Positions 1-7,931 of a stretch of DNA of 64,000 nucleotides are shown one piece after another. Made by a program: the position numbers and the translations under genes. Below the pieces are notes generated by a model. The model saw only the letters and a list, made by a program, of their open reading frames with translations. It was not told the origin of the DNA and ran no database searches. The stretch's first letter is position 1. Every line of letters begins with the position of its first letter. Source of the stretch: Paenibacillus albicereus (GTDB lineage: Bacteria > Bacillota > Bacilli > Paenibacillales > Paenibacillaceae); assembly GCF_012676905.1 (NCBI RefSeq), contig NZ_CP051428.1, forward strand, positions 1,045,001-1,109,000. The letters run 5' to 3'.

Positions 1-279
1 ATCGGGCTGCCGGGAGATACGATCCAAATTAAAGAGGGCGTGCTTTATCGCAACGAGGAAAGAGTCGAGGAGCCTTATATCAAAGAGCCGATGAGCTATG
101 ACTTCGGTCCGATCCAGGTGCCGGACAAGCAGTACTTCTTCTTAGGCGACAACCGCAACCAAAGTTATGATGCTCATTTGTGGGCGACGCCGTTTGTGGA
201 TGAGGAAGACTTGATCGGCAAGGTGATTCTGACCTTGCCTACGCACCTGATTTTCGGAAACGGGGAAGAAAGTCGATGA
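1..279 (+). CDS. lepB: Signal peptidase I, C-terminal part (partial at left edge)
   Basis: The reading frame is open from base 1, so the gene starts outside the window; 92 residues remain. They carry the late part of the type I signal peptidase fold. The family box E motif is visible as GDNRNQSYDAH near residue 49 of the fragment (canonical GDNRxxSxDSR), followed by the usual ending in which the chain returns towards the membrane (DLIGKVILT). The enzyme is a membrane-anchored Ser-Lys protease that removes signal peptides of secreted proteins. The catalytic serine and lysine lie upstream and cannot be checked. The gene ends just before a strong terminator. The Bacillus paralogue (SipS, SipT and so on) cannot be decided from this piece. 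Confidence 0.9.
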   Translation: MGLPGDTIQIKEGVLYRNEERVEEPYIKEPMSYDFGPIQVPDKQYFFLGDNRNQSYDAHLWATPFVDEEDLIGKVILTLPTHLIFGNGEESR

Positions 280-308
280 TCGATGCGGGCTTGCGTTCTT
301 GCTTCTAA

Positions 309-340
309 AAAGAACCTCTCGGGATTCCGAGAGGTTCTTT
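309..340. terminator. Bidirectional intrinsic terminator
   Basis: A perfect 14-bp stem (309-322 with 327-340) with loop GATT ends in T residues on both strands. It lies between the signal peptidase gene and the convergent MFS gene and can serve both. Confidence 0.85.
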
Positions 341-366
341 CCGTTTTCAAGCCGTCTTTGAGGAAA

Positions 367-1578
367 TCAAGAGCTCTTCGCCGCCAGAACCGCATGCCGC
401 TCCAGGTGCCGGCTGCGGATGAGCAGCGCGGCGCCGATCAGCATCGCGCCGTTGATGACGAACACCCAGCGGATCGGCAGGATGCCGCCGAGCACGCCGC
501 CGATGATCGGGCCCATCATCGTGGCGAGCTGCGTCGCCGACTGGTTGAGCGCGAAGGCGCGGCCCCGGAACTCCGGCGCGGTCACTTTGACGATGAGGGC
601 GTTCAGCGCCGGGTACACGCCGGCGAAGCAGAGGCCGTACAGGAACCGCAGCGCGCCGAACGCGACGAAGTCATGCACGAAGAACTGCAGCAGGTTGCCG
701 ATGCCGCCGCCCATGAGCCCGATGACGAGCACGTTGGTGTAGCCGATGCGCGGCCCGAACTTGCCCCACTGCGGAGCGGCGATGAGCGTGGCGATGCCGA
801 CCGCGGAGAAGACGAAGCCCGCGACAAGACTGGCGTTGCCTTCGCTGCCCCCGAGATCCATCATGTAGACGGTGAGCAGCGGCTCCAGGATCATGACGGA
901 GAACGTCCCGAGCGCGACGAGGCCCAGCATCGTGACGAAAAGCCGGTTCGAGAACGCCTCCTTGAGATCGGCCCGGATCGGCGAGCGCACGGCTTGGCGG
1001 TTGAACTTGTGCTCCTTGACGAAAAAGACCGCGATCAGCGCGGAGACGAGCACGATGCAGCCGGAGAACAGGAAGCTCTCGCGGTTGCTGAAGTAATGGC
1101 TGACGACGCCGCCGATCAGCGGGCCGATGATGCCGCCGGTCGCCCCGGACGTCGCCATGATGCCGAGCGCGTAGCCGGCCTTGCTCTCCGGCGTGTTGGT
1201 GCCGACGAGCGCGATCGCCGCGGGCACGTAGCCGGCGAGCAGTCCTTGGCCGATGCGGAGCGCGAGGAACAGATAGGGATCATGGACGAAATAGGTCGCC
1301 ATGTACAGCGCGGCGAGCGCGAAGCCGGAGCGGATGAGCATCGGCCTTCGTCCGTATTTGTCCGAAAGGGATCCCCAGTACGGGGCGATCAGGGCGCTGG
1401 CGAGGAAGGTGATGCCGAACGCGATGCCCGACCAGAGCGTCAGATGGCTCGTGACGCCGAGATCGTTGCGCAGGAACATGGGCATGAAGGGGATGGAGAT
1501 CGAGTAAGCGGTGCTGCAGAAAAAGACGCCGGTCCACAAAACAATCAAATTGCGCTTCCATAAATACGTGTCTGCCAT
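367..1578 (-). CDS. MFS drug-efflux-type transporter
   Basis: This 403-residue, very hydrophobic protein has about twelve membrane segments, as expected for a major facilitator. MFS motif A is visible in the loop after the second segment as GSLSDKYGRRPML (family G-x3-D-R/K-x-G-R-R/K). The N-terminus (RNLIVLWTGVFFCSTAYSI) and overall length fit the multidrug-exporter branch of 12-TM MFS proteins such as MdtG or YttB. The substrate cannot be read from sequence. It is transcribed alone, divergently from the flavoprotein gene at 1881, from a promoter at 1721-1749, and ends at the shared terminator at 309-340. Confidence 0.85.
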   Translation of the reverse strand: MADTYLWKRNLIVLWTGVFFCSTAYSISIPFMPMFLRNDLGVTSHLTLWSGIAFGITFLASALIAPYWGSLSDKYGRRPMLIRSGFALAALYMATYFVHDPYLFLALRIGQGLLAGYVPAAIALVGTNTPESKAGYALGIMATSGATGGIIGPLIGGVVSHYFSNRESFLFSGCIVLVSALIAVFFVKEHKFNRQAVRSPIRADLKEAFSNRLFVTMLGLVALGTFSVMILEPLLTVYMMDLGGSEGNASLVAGFVFSAVGIATLIAAPQWGKFGPRIGYTNVLVIGLMGGGIGNLLQFFVHDFVAFGALRFLYGLCFAGVYPALNALIVKVTAPEFRGRAFALNQSATQLATMMGPIIGGVLGGILPIRWVFVINGAMLIGAALLIRSRHLERHAVLAAKSS

Positions 1579-1720
1579 ACAGACGCATCAGATCCTTTCC
1601 AGGGCTGGCCGGACCCGGATCGTAGCCGAGAATGAAGAACGTCGGAACCTCTCCGAACGCTTCGAAAAACCGTCTCCGGGGAGACGAAATGAATCCAATC
1701 CGCACACTTCCGTCCTCTAT

Positions 1721-1749
1721 ATTGTACTCCTCCCGTCTCGATAATCCAA
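1721..1749 (-). promoter_or_regulatory. Candidate sigma-A promoter of the MFS gene
   Basis: On the minus strand TTGGAT (1749-1744) is followed after exactly 17 bp by TACAAT (1726-1721). This predicts a leader of about 135 nt before the MFS start codon. The rest of the 1579-1880 intergenic region shows no further gene. Confidence 0.5.
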
Positions 1750-1880
1750 CCCGCGGCAGCAAAAACGGGCATAAGTCAAGCGGCAGGTCCGCCGGAAGAG
1801 CCGGAAGAAAAGCCGATTAGGAGCCGCCCCGGTTCGGTAATAATACGGAAACAGGCTGGAGAGGAAAGGAAGAGGAACCG

Positions 1881-2840
1881 ATGCGATATGATGCGCTCAT
1901 CGTCGGAGGCGGGCTGGCCGGGCTCAGCGCCGCCGTGCAGCTCGGACGCTACAATCACCGCGTGCTCGTCGTCGATTCGGAGGACGGACGCTCGAGCTTC
2001 TGCCTCCGCTACCACAACCTGATCGGCTGGATCGACGGCGTCAGCGGGCCGGAGCTGCGCAAGGCGGGGAAGATCCAGGCGGAGAAGGCCGGCGTGCGCT
2101 TCGTCAAGGACAAGGCGGTCCGCGCCGTGCCGCTCGACGGGGAAGGCTTCGCCGTCCATACCGAGTCGGGCGAGACGTACGAAGGCCGGCGGCTGCTGCT
2201 CGCGACCGGCGTCATGGACCGGCTGCCGCCGCTGGACGGCTTGCGCCCATGCCTCGGCATCAGCGTCTACGTCTGCCCGGACTGCGACGGCTACGAGCTG
2301 ACGGGGAGGCGCGCGATCGTGATGGGCTCGGGCGATGCCGGCGCGACGATGGCGCGCATCCTGTCCTATTGGACCGACGATCTGGTGTACGTCAACCACG
2401 AGCGCAAGGACGTGTCGGCGGAGCTGCGGGACAAGCTCGGGGAAAAGGGCATCCGTATCGTGGACGAGCCGATCGCGGCGCTGGATGCGGAAGGCGACCA
2501 GCTGCGCGGCGTGACGCTGGCGAGCGGAGAGTGGATCGAGGGCGGCCGCGCGTTCGTCGCCTTCGGCGGCAACGAGGTGCGCTCGCAGCTGGCGGAGCAG
2601 CTCGGCGTGAAGCTGCATGCCAACCGCCACATCGAGGCCGATCCGCGCACGAAGATGACCAACGTCAAGCATGTCTGGGCAGCCGGCGACGTGCTCGCCC
2701 ACTCGGAGCAGGCATCGATCGCCATGGGCGACGGCTCGCAGGCGGCGATCTGGATGCACAAGAGCCTCGTCGGCCGCGAGGGCAGCGCGATGCTGCAGCC
2801 TTTGAGGGATGCGGTGGAGCATGTGGCGGGGAAGGGCTGA
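1881..2840 (+). CDS. Thioredoxin-reductase-like FAD/NAD(P)H oxidoreductase
   Basis: This 319-residue protein has the two-nucleotide-domain architecture of low-molecular-weight thioredoxin reductases. It shows an N-terminal FAD motif (GGGLAGLSAAVQLGR, from residue 8), a redox CxxC reading CPDCDG near residue 133, an NAD(P)H motif (GSGDAG) after it, and the late FAD motif WAAGDV. True thioredoxin reductases usually have CATC at the disulfide; CPDC resembles the AhpF-like variants, so the electron acceptor is open. The gene begins with ATG after GGAAAGGAAGAGGAACCG and stands alone. No terminator was seen directly downstream on this strand. Confidence 0.85.
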   Translation: MRYDALIVGGGLAGLSAAVQLGRYNHRVLVVDSEDGRSSFCLRYHNLIGWIDGVSGPELRKAGKIQAEKAGVRFVKDKAVRAVPLDGEGFAVHTESGETYEGRRLLLATGVMDRLPPLDGLRPCLGISVYVCPDCDGYELTGRRAIVMGSGDAGATMARILSYWTDDLVYVNHERKDVSAELRDKLGEKGIRIVDEPIAALDAEGDQLRGVTLASGEWIEGGRAFVAFGGNEVRSQLAEQLGVKLHANRHIEADPRTKMTNVKHVWAAGDVLAHSEQASIAMGDGSQAAIWMHKSLVGREGSAMLQPLRDAVEHVAGKG

Positions 2841-2935
2841 GGCGCACGCAGCAGCGAGAAAAAAGGCGGACGAGCCTCGTCGAGGACGACCGCTTGAGCG
2901 CCATGGAAGCCGTCTGCCGCTTGGAAATGAAAAAA

Positions 2936-2964
2936 AGCCGCCTGCGCAGGAAGCGCGGGCGGCT
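2936..2964 (-). terminator. Intrinsic terminator of the small minus-strand gene at 3093-3356
   Basis: A 12-bp GC stem (2936-2947 with 2953-2964, one G-T pair) is followed on the minus strand by seven T residues (2935-2929). It lacks a T run on the plus strand, so it ends a leftward transcript. This supports transcription of the small gene at 3093-3356. Confidence 0.75.
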
Positions 2965-3092
2965 GTTCGTCATGCGCCTGGATGCGCATCCGGGGCGGCA
3001 GCACGGCAGGTGCCTGTTCAGGTACCTGGCCTTGACCAGCCGCTTGAATCGGGTAGGAGCGATCGCCTTGGCGGACGAGTCGCCATGTGGAC

Positions 3093-3356
3093 TTACACGC
3101 GGCGGCTCTCCTGCGCGAGCCGGACGGCCTTGGCGCGCCAGCGCTCGATCGCCGGGCTGCGGCGGAGCGTGAGCGCCGACAGCGCGGAGACGAAGGCGAG
3201 CCTGAGATAGTCCTCTCGGAAGATGTAGGGCGCAGAGAAGACGGGATCCTTTTCAATAATGCGGAACGATGACGAAGCGCTGGACGGCGGGCAGTCGATG
3301 CCATGGCGGTCAGCCTCCTCAAGGTAATTATGTCTGAATGATAACATATCATCCAT
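3093..3356 (-). CDS. Small hypothetical protein, start uncertain
   Basis: This is an 87-residue frame with strongly GC-biased third codon positions from about residue 18 onward and a protein-like C-terminal half (EKDPVFSAPYIFREDYLRLA, then an Arg-rich helix). A rightly oriented terminator follows at 2936-2964. The first 17 codons are AT-rich and have no convincing ribosome binding site. A near-perfect GAGGAGG lies in the coding strand 7 nt before the ATG at 3304-3302, but that ATG is in another frame. Either the N-terminus shown here is right, or the gene carries an early frameshift. No family was recognised. Confidence 0.5.
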   Translation of the reverse strand: MDDMLSFRHNYLEEADRHGIDCPPSSASSSFRIIEKDPVFSAPYIFREDYLRLAFVSALSALTLRRSPAIERWRAKAVRLAQESRRV

Positions 3357-3481
3357 TGGCTTCCATAGAGGGCGGACAGAACTTCCCTTTTCCGGACGCC
3401 GAGGGTACAATGAAGCTCCTGGAACACTTGTTTGGTTGAGAGGGATTCAGGAACTCCGCATGCGAGGGGAGACTTCAGACG

Positions 3482-4594
3482 ATGGCCTTTATGTTCAGGG
3501 CAGGGGACTATCCCGAAAAGCCCGGCTGCTATCTGATGCGCGATGAGCAGGAGCGGCTGCTGTACGTCGGAAAATCGAAAAATCTCAGGAACCGCTTGCG
3601 GTCCTATTTCCATACGAACCACAAGAGCAAACGGCTGCGGGAGCTGGTGGCGAACATCGCCCGCATCGAGGTGCTGCTCGTCAACAACGAGACGGAGAGC
3701 CTGCTGCTCGAGAACAATCTCATCAAGATCCACAAGCCCCCGTACAACCGGGCGCTCAAGAAGGACAACAGCGGCTACGCCTATCTGATGCTCACCGACG
3801 AGGACATTCCGCGTCTCGCCGTACATTACCGCGACCGCAGGGGGCCGGAGGAACGGAACGCCCTGGCGTCGGCTCCCGGCAAGCGGTTCGGGCCGTTCGC
3901 AAGCGCGCGCTTCCGCAACGAGCTGCTGGAATTCGTCGCGGACCATTACAAGCTGCGCTCCTGCACGAAGCTGCCCAAGCGGGCTTGCCTGCTGTACCAT
4001 ATCGGGCGCTGCGGCGGCATCTGCGAGGGCTACATGAGCCGCGACGAGTACATGGAGCAAGTGCGCCAGGTGTCGGAGCTGCTGTTCGACGGCCGCAAGG
4101 ATGCGCTCGTCGCCCGCATGTACGCGCAGATGACGGAGTACGCGGAACAGCTCAAGTTCGAGAAGGCCCAGAACATGCTGAGCCATATCCGCAACCTGGA
4201 GAAGACGCCGGAGAAGCAGATCGTCGACCGGGAAACGGATGTCATGCAGGAGGTGCTGTACTTCGGCGAGGACAGCGTGCTTGTGGCCAAAGTGCAGGAG
4301 GGCATGCTGCGCGAGCTGCAGCTGCACGGCCTGGAGGGCGGCGGGGAGGCGGCCTGCGACCGCTTCCTGATCCGCCGCTACCGCGAGCAGCAGCTGCCGG
4401 ACGAGCTGATCGTCAACCGCATCGCCGATCCGGCCGCCGTGCGGCGGGCGCTGCGGCGGCCCGCGGACCGCTCGCGGCCTCCGCTCGTCATCACGCAGCC
4501 GAAGCGCGGCTTGAAGCATTCGCTGCTGCAACTGTGCAGGCAGAATTACGAGTTCCGAGTGGAGGCGGCCGCGGCTGCGGCGGACAAGAGCTGA
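3482..4594 (+). CDS. Short UvrC-like GIY-YIG protein
   Basis: The 370 residues align with the N-terminal 60% of UvrC, the incision subunit of nucleotide excision repair. A GIY-YIG nuclease domain spans residues 15-90 (GCYLM, then YVGKSKNLRNRL). A cysteine cluster (C161, C169, C177, C181 in KRACLLYHIGRCGGICEGY) and a UVR helical hairpin (about 208-240) follow. Full UvrC has about 600 residues, with an RNase H-like second nuclease and a C-terminal helix-hairpin-helix pair; here the chain stops early in the former. It should therefore manage at most the 3' incision or act as an accessory protein, like E. coli Cho in concept but with a different layout. The start ATG follows GAGGGGAG. Confidence 0.85.
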   Translation: MAFMFRAGDYPEKPGCYLMRDEQERLLYVGKSKNLRNRLRSYFHTNHKSKRLRELVANIARIEVLLVNNETESLLLENNLIKIHKPPYNRALKKDNSGYAYLMLTDEDIPRLAVHYRDRRGPEERNALASAPGKRFGPFASARFRNELLEFVADHYKLRSCTKLPKRACLLYHIGRCGGICEGYMSRDEYMEQVRQVSELLFDGRKDALVARMYAQMTEYAEQLKFEKAQNMLSHIRNLEKTPEKQIVDRETDVMQEVLYFGEDSVLVAKVQEGMLRELQLHGLEGGGEAACDRFLIRRYREQQLPDELIVNRIADPAAVRRALRRPADRSRPPLVITQPKRGLKHSLLQLCRQNYEFRVEAAAAAADKS

Positions 4595-4729
4595 GCGCGA
4601 AGGCGCAGGCGTGGAGGCAGCATTCACCCACCGCGACAAAGGACAGGCAGGGGAGGCCAAGCCGCGTGACGCGGCGGGCTTCGGCGGAGCCATTCCGAGG
4701 TAATGGAGGAAAAAGGAGGGCAAAAAGCG

Positions 4730-5584
4730 ATGGCGCAGCCAATCATGCTAGTCACCGGCGGCAACGCCGGCATGGGCCTCGAGACGGTCATCGGACTGGC
4801 CCGCTCGGGAGCGAAGGTCGTGCTGCTGAGCCGCGACGCAGGACGCGGAGCGGCGGCACGGGAGGAAGCGCTGCGGCGCAGCGGGCCCGGCCCGGCGGAC
4901 ATCGAGCTGATGACCGCCGACCTCGCCTCGCTCGCGAGCATCGAGGCGTTCGCGGAGCGGTTCCTCGTCCGCTATCCGCGGCTCGACGCGCTCGTGAACA
5001 ACGCCGGGGTCGTCACGATCCGGCGCGAGGAGACGGAAGACGGCTTCGAGCGGATGCTCGGCGTCAACCATCTCGGCCATTTCGCGCTGACCGGCCGCCT
5101 GCTGCCCGCGCTGCTCGCCGCTCCGGCGGCGAGAATCGTCGTCGTGTCCTCCGGGGCGCACAAGGCGGGACGCATCCACTATCCCGATCCCCATCTGCTC
5201 CGAGGCTTCAACGTGGTCAAAGGCTACGCCCAGTCCAAGCTCGCCAACCTGCTGTTCGCGCTGGAACTGCGCGAGCGGCTGCGGGAAACGCAGGTTTTCG
5301 CCCATGCGCTCCACCCGGGAGCGGTGGCGACGAGCCTCGGCGTGAGCCGGGAGACCGGCTTCGGACGCAGCGTCTACAAGCTGCTCCGGCCGTTTTTCCA
5401 GACGGCGGAGGAAGGGGCCTCGACCGCGATCTATCTGGCTTTGTCGGAGGAAGGCGGCCGCGAGGGCAGCCTCTACTACGCGGACAGCAAGCCGCTGCAG
5501 CCCTCCGCCAAGGCGGAGGATATCGAAGCGGCCCGCCGCCTGTGGGCGTGGAGCGAGCAGCAGACGGGCGTGCGCTGGGACTGA
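4730..5584 (+). CDS. SDR-family oxidoreductase (retinol-dehydrogenase-like)
   Basis: A 284-residue classical short-chain dehydrogenase. It has the Rossmann motif TGGNAGMG near residue 9, NNAG in the fourth strand, a catalytic serine in VVSSGAHK and the catalytic Y-x3-K in GYAQSKLAN. The sequence around N-H-L-G-H-F and the C-terminal SLYYADSK resemble the retinol/WW-oxidoreductase-like branch. The ATG at 4730 was chosen over one at 4703 because AAAGGAGGG sits 9 nt before it. Substrate and cofactor preference are unknown. A strong terminator follows at 5608. Confidence 0.85.
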   Translation: MAQPIMLVTGGNAGMGLETVIGLARSGAKVVLLSRDAGRGAAAREEALRRSGPGPADIELMTADLASLASIEAFAERFLVRYPRLDALVNNAGVVTIRREETEDGFERMLGVNHLGHFALTGRLLPALLAAPAARIVVVSSGAHKAGRIHYPDPHLLRGFNVVKGYAQSKLANLLFALELRERLRETQVFAHALHPGAVATSLGVSRETGFGRSVYKLLRPFFQTAEEGASTAIYLALSEEGGREGSLYYADSKPLQPSAKAEDIEAARRLWAWSEQQTGVRWD

Positions 5585-5607
5585 GGCATGACGGAGGAGG
5601 AGACGAA

Positions 5608-5639
5608 GGGCGAGCGGCTTCCGGCCGCTCGCCCTTTTT
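5608..5639. terminator. Intrinsic terminator after the SDR gene
   Basis: A perfect 11-bp stem (5608-5618 with 5624-5634), loop TTCCG, followed by TTTTT. It also faces the end of the convergent hydrolase gene. Confidence 0.85.
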
Positions 5640-5705
5640 GTCGTTGCAGGCCCGCTCTGCTCGTTCCTGCCAGGGGCGCGGCCAAGCGCCGGGAGCCCGG
5701 CGCGA

Positions 5706-6524
5706 TCAGGACAGGCCGCGCACGAACCGCTCCAGCTCCTGCTGGAACCGCTCCGCCTCGTCCTGGAACAAGCCGTGGCCGCTCTTGTCGAACCGGACGG
5801 CTTGCACGCCGGGGATCGCGGCGGCCAGCTCCTGCGCCGTCTCGGGCGGGACGATCCGGTCGTGGGCGCCGTAGAAGACCGCCGCCGGCACGGCGATCCG
5901 GGCGAGCTCCGCCGCGCTCGCCGGCTCCAGCTCCAGCGCGCGGGCCAGACCGAGCGTAGCGCTGAGCGGGCTGTCCATCGCCAGGCCGGAGAACCAGCTC
6001 ATGTATTCCGGGCTGTGATAGCGGTAAAAAAGCTTCTGGGCGAACTCCGCCGCCATCCGCGGCCGGTCAAGCCGAGCCTGGCGGATCAGCCTCTCGAGCC
6101 TGCCGCCTGCCTCCTCGGCTGCCCGAGCTCCCGGCTGGAGCAGGGCGGGCGCGGCCGGCGAGATCAGCACGAGGCCGCTGACGCCGCTTCCCGCATGCCG
6201 GCTCATGTAGCGGACGGCCGCGGCTGCGCTGGAGGAGTAGGCGGCGAGCACGAATCGCTCCAGCCCAAGGGCGGCGATGAGGTCCCGCAGGTCGTCGGCG
6301 AGCCGATCGCTGCCGTAGCCGTCCGCCGGCGCGTCGGAGCGGCCGAAGCCGCGCAGGTCCGGCGCGACGCAGCGGATGCCGGCCTCCGGCAGCAGCGCGA
6401 GCTGGCGGTCGAACATGCGGTGGCTGAGCGGCCAGCCGTGGAGGAGCAGCACCGTCCGCCCGCCGGCAGGGCCGGACTGGTGGACATAGAGCGACACGCC
6501 GTCGTCGGTCGGCACCAAGGTCAT
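5706..6524 (-). CDS. Alpha/beta hydrolase with atypical nucleophile elbow
   Basis: This 272-residue protein has the alpha/beta hydrolase layout of the non-haem haloperoxidase/esterase group: LLLHGWPLSH near residue 26 (oxyanion HG), DLRGFGRSD near 56, a late acid in GAHDRIVP and a catalytic histidine in KSGHGLF. The nucleophile elbow, usually G-x-S-x-G, reads A95-Y-S97-S-S, so both flanking glycines are replaced while a serine stays in place. It may still be active, since haloperoxidase-like members tolerate variation, but that is an inference. It is transcribed alone, converging with the SDR gene. Start ATG follows AAGGGGGCTTCCTTC. Confidence 0.8.
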   Translation of the reverse strand: MTLVPTDDGVSLYVHQSGPAGGRTVLLLHGWPLSHRMFDRQLALLPEAGIRCVAPDLRGFGRSDAPADGYGSDRLADDLRDLIAALGLERFVLAAYSSSAAAAVRYMSRHAGSGVSGLVLISPAAPALLQPGARAAEEAGGRLERLIRQARLDRPRMAAEFAQKLFYRYHSPEYMSWFSGLAMDSPLSATLGLARALELEPASAAELARIAVPAAVFYGAHDRIVPPETAQELAAAIPGVQAVRFDKSGHGLFQDEAERFQQELERFVRGLS

Positions 6525-6960
6525 GAAGGAAGCCCCCTTTTTATCCGATGATGGTCTGTTACTGTATGAACCGTCCGCTCTGCATATGAGCGCGGCGGCG
6601 GGCGCGGCCGCGAACGCATACCGAAGCGGGGGCGTCGTTCCTGCTTCGTGCTTTCTAGCTGAGCTATGGCTTCAGCACGATCTTGACGTCTTGCTCGTAC
6701 GTGCGCTCCGCTTGGACAGGGGCAGCCAGAGCGAAAGGCTGTCCGTCGGATCGGACTTGTCGAATTCAATCCGCTTGGGCATATAATGGATGACAGGGGC
6801 TTGCCCATGCGCGCGCCGTTCGTGCGGCGCGCGTGCTCAAGGCGGATGGATAGCGCCGGCGCGGTCGAGCCGAGACTCGGCTTTCGGCAGTCTCGCCTCT
6901 AGTTGAGTTGGTACCCGTAAAAGCCTACACTTAACTTGCGAGACAAAAGGGGGATTGGCG
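6525..6960. other. 436-bp intergenic region with hairpin and weak promoter signal
   Basis: No complete gene is visible. On the plus strand TATAAT (6782-6787) is preceded by TTGTCG (6757-6762) at a long 19-bp spacing. A GC-rich inverted repeat (GCGCGCCG around a short loop, about 6810-6832) follows without a T run. Both lie upstream of the TVP38-like gene and may form its promoter and leader. Confidence 0.35.
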
Positions 6961-7851
6961 GTGAAAAGCAGCTTCGATCCCGGCGGCGGAAGCCGGCCGG
7001 GCGGACAGGAACGAGGCGGACGCGCGGACCATCAGGACCGCCGCCTCCAGGAGAGCCAGTCGGAGCGTCCGGCCAAGCCGGCCCGCGTCCAAGAAAGCGC
7101 CCCGGAGTATCCGGCCCGCCCGGCCCGCATCCAAGAAAGCGCCCCGGAGTATCCGGCCCGCCCGGCCCGCGTCCAAGAAAGCGCCCCGGAGCATCCGGCC
7201 CGACCGGCCCGCGTCTGGCCGCGCGTGCTCGCCGCGCTGCTGTACGCGGCGCTGCTCGGACTCGTCTGGTACGAGCGCGAGGCGATCTCGGCCTGGCTGG
7301 CCGGAGCGCGGCCGGAGCCGCTGCCCATGCTCGCGGCGGCGTTCGCGCTGGCGCTGTTCCCCGTGTTTCCATATGCGGTCGTCATCGGCGCGCTCGGCTA
7401 CCTGTTCGGTCCGCTCGGGGGCAGCCTCATCAGCCTTGGCGGCACCTGGCTCGCGTGCCTGGCGTCGTACGCCGGGTTCCGGCTGTTCTTCCGCGATCGG
7501 GGTCGGGCGTGGCTGGCGAAGGCGGGGCGGCTGAAGCGGCTCGTCCGGTTGACGGAGCGCAGTCCATTCCTGTTCGTGGCCGTGGCGAGGGCCGTGCCCG
7601 TCGTGCCGGAAATGACCGTCGATGCGTATGCGGCGCTCACCGGCATCCGGCTAAGGACCTACGCGGCCGCCTCCCTGCTCGGCAAGGCGCCGGGCATGCT
7701 GTTCTTCGCGACGCTCGGCGGCAGCGGCGGCAGCGGTCCGCTGCGGATCGGCGCGCTCGTGCTCGCTTACCTGGCTTTTCTGGCCGCTGTCTTCATCGCC
7801 TACCGGATGCTGACCGCCAGTCCCCTCCCTCCTTCCGGACCCCATGAATGA
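6961..7851 (+). CDS. TVP38/TMEM64 (DedA-superfamily) membrane protein with N-terminal repeats
   Basis: The protein has 296 residues. Residues about 85-290 hold the hydrophobic SNARE-associated/TVP38 domain, with the typical stretches FPYAVVIGALGYLFGPLGG and ARAVPVVPEMTVDAYAALTG; these proteins move lipids or undecaprenyl carriers across the membrane in known family members. The first 80 residues are a hydrophilic, Pro/Arg/Glu-rich cytoplasmic tail containing three perfect-register 14-residue repeats (core ESAPEYPARPAR). The GTG at 6961 was chosen because AAAGGGGGA precedes it by 7 nt; a TTG at 6955 is too close. It overlaps nothing, but its stop lies 80 nt before the next start. Confidence 0.8.
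   Translation: MKSSFDPGGGSRPGGQERGGRADHQDRRLQESQSERPAKPARVQESAPEYPARPARIQESAPEYPARPARVQESAPEHPARPARVWPRVLAALLYAALLGLVWYEREAISAWLAGARPEPLPMLAAAFALALFPVFPYAVVIGALGYLFGPLGGSLISLGGTWLACLASYAGFRLFFRDRGRAWLAKAGRLKRLVRLTERSPFLFVAVARAVPVVPEMTVDAYAALTGIRLRTYAAASLLGKAPGMLFFATLGGSGGSGPLRIGALVLAYLAFLAAVFIAYRMLTASPLPPSGPHE
7081..7206 (+). repeat. Three 42-bp in-frame tandem repeats
   Basis: Units 7081-7122, 7123-7164 and 7165-7206 differ by only a few bases and encode a 14-residue Glu/Pro/Arg repeat in the N-terminal tail of the TVP38-like protein. Because 42 is a multiple of three, copy-number change would alter tail length without a frameshift. Confidence 0.9.
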
Positions 7852-7931
7852 GCCAAGCCCGGATCGGGTATAAGGAAGGCATACAGAAGCGCCTCGCCGG
7901 CGCTTCGCCGATCGAGGGAGGAAACCCGACC

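Noticed and set aside
2366-4723. 785-codon minus-strand open frame over the flavoprotein and UvrC-like genes
   Set aside because: It is antisense to two well-supported genes, is Arg/Ala/Leu-rich with no motif, and results from high GC with few stop codons.
6664-6782. Short minus-strand frame (MPKRIEFDKSDPTDS) whose neighbouring frame ends ERTYEQDVKIVLKP
   Set aside because: It could be a tiny frameshifted gene, but there is no ribosome site and the joined product is only about 36 residues; too weak to annotate.
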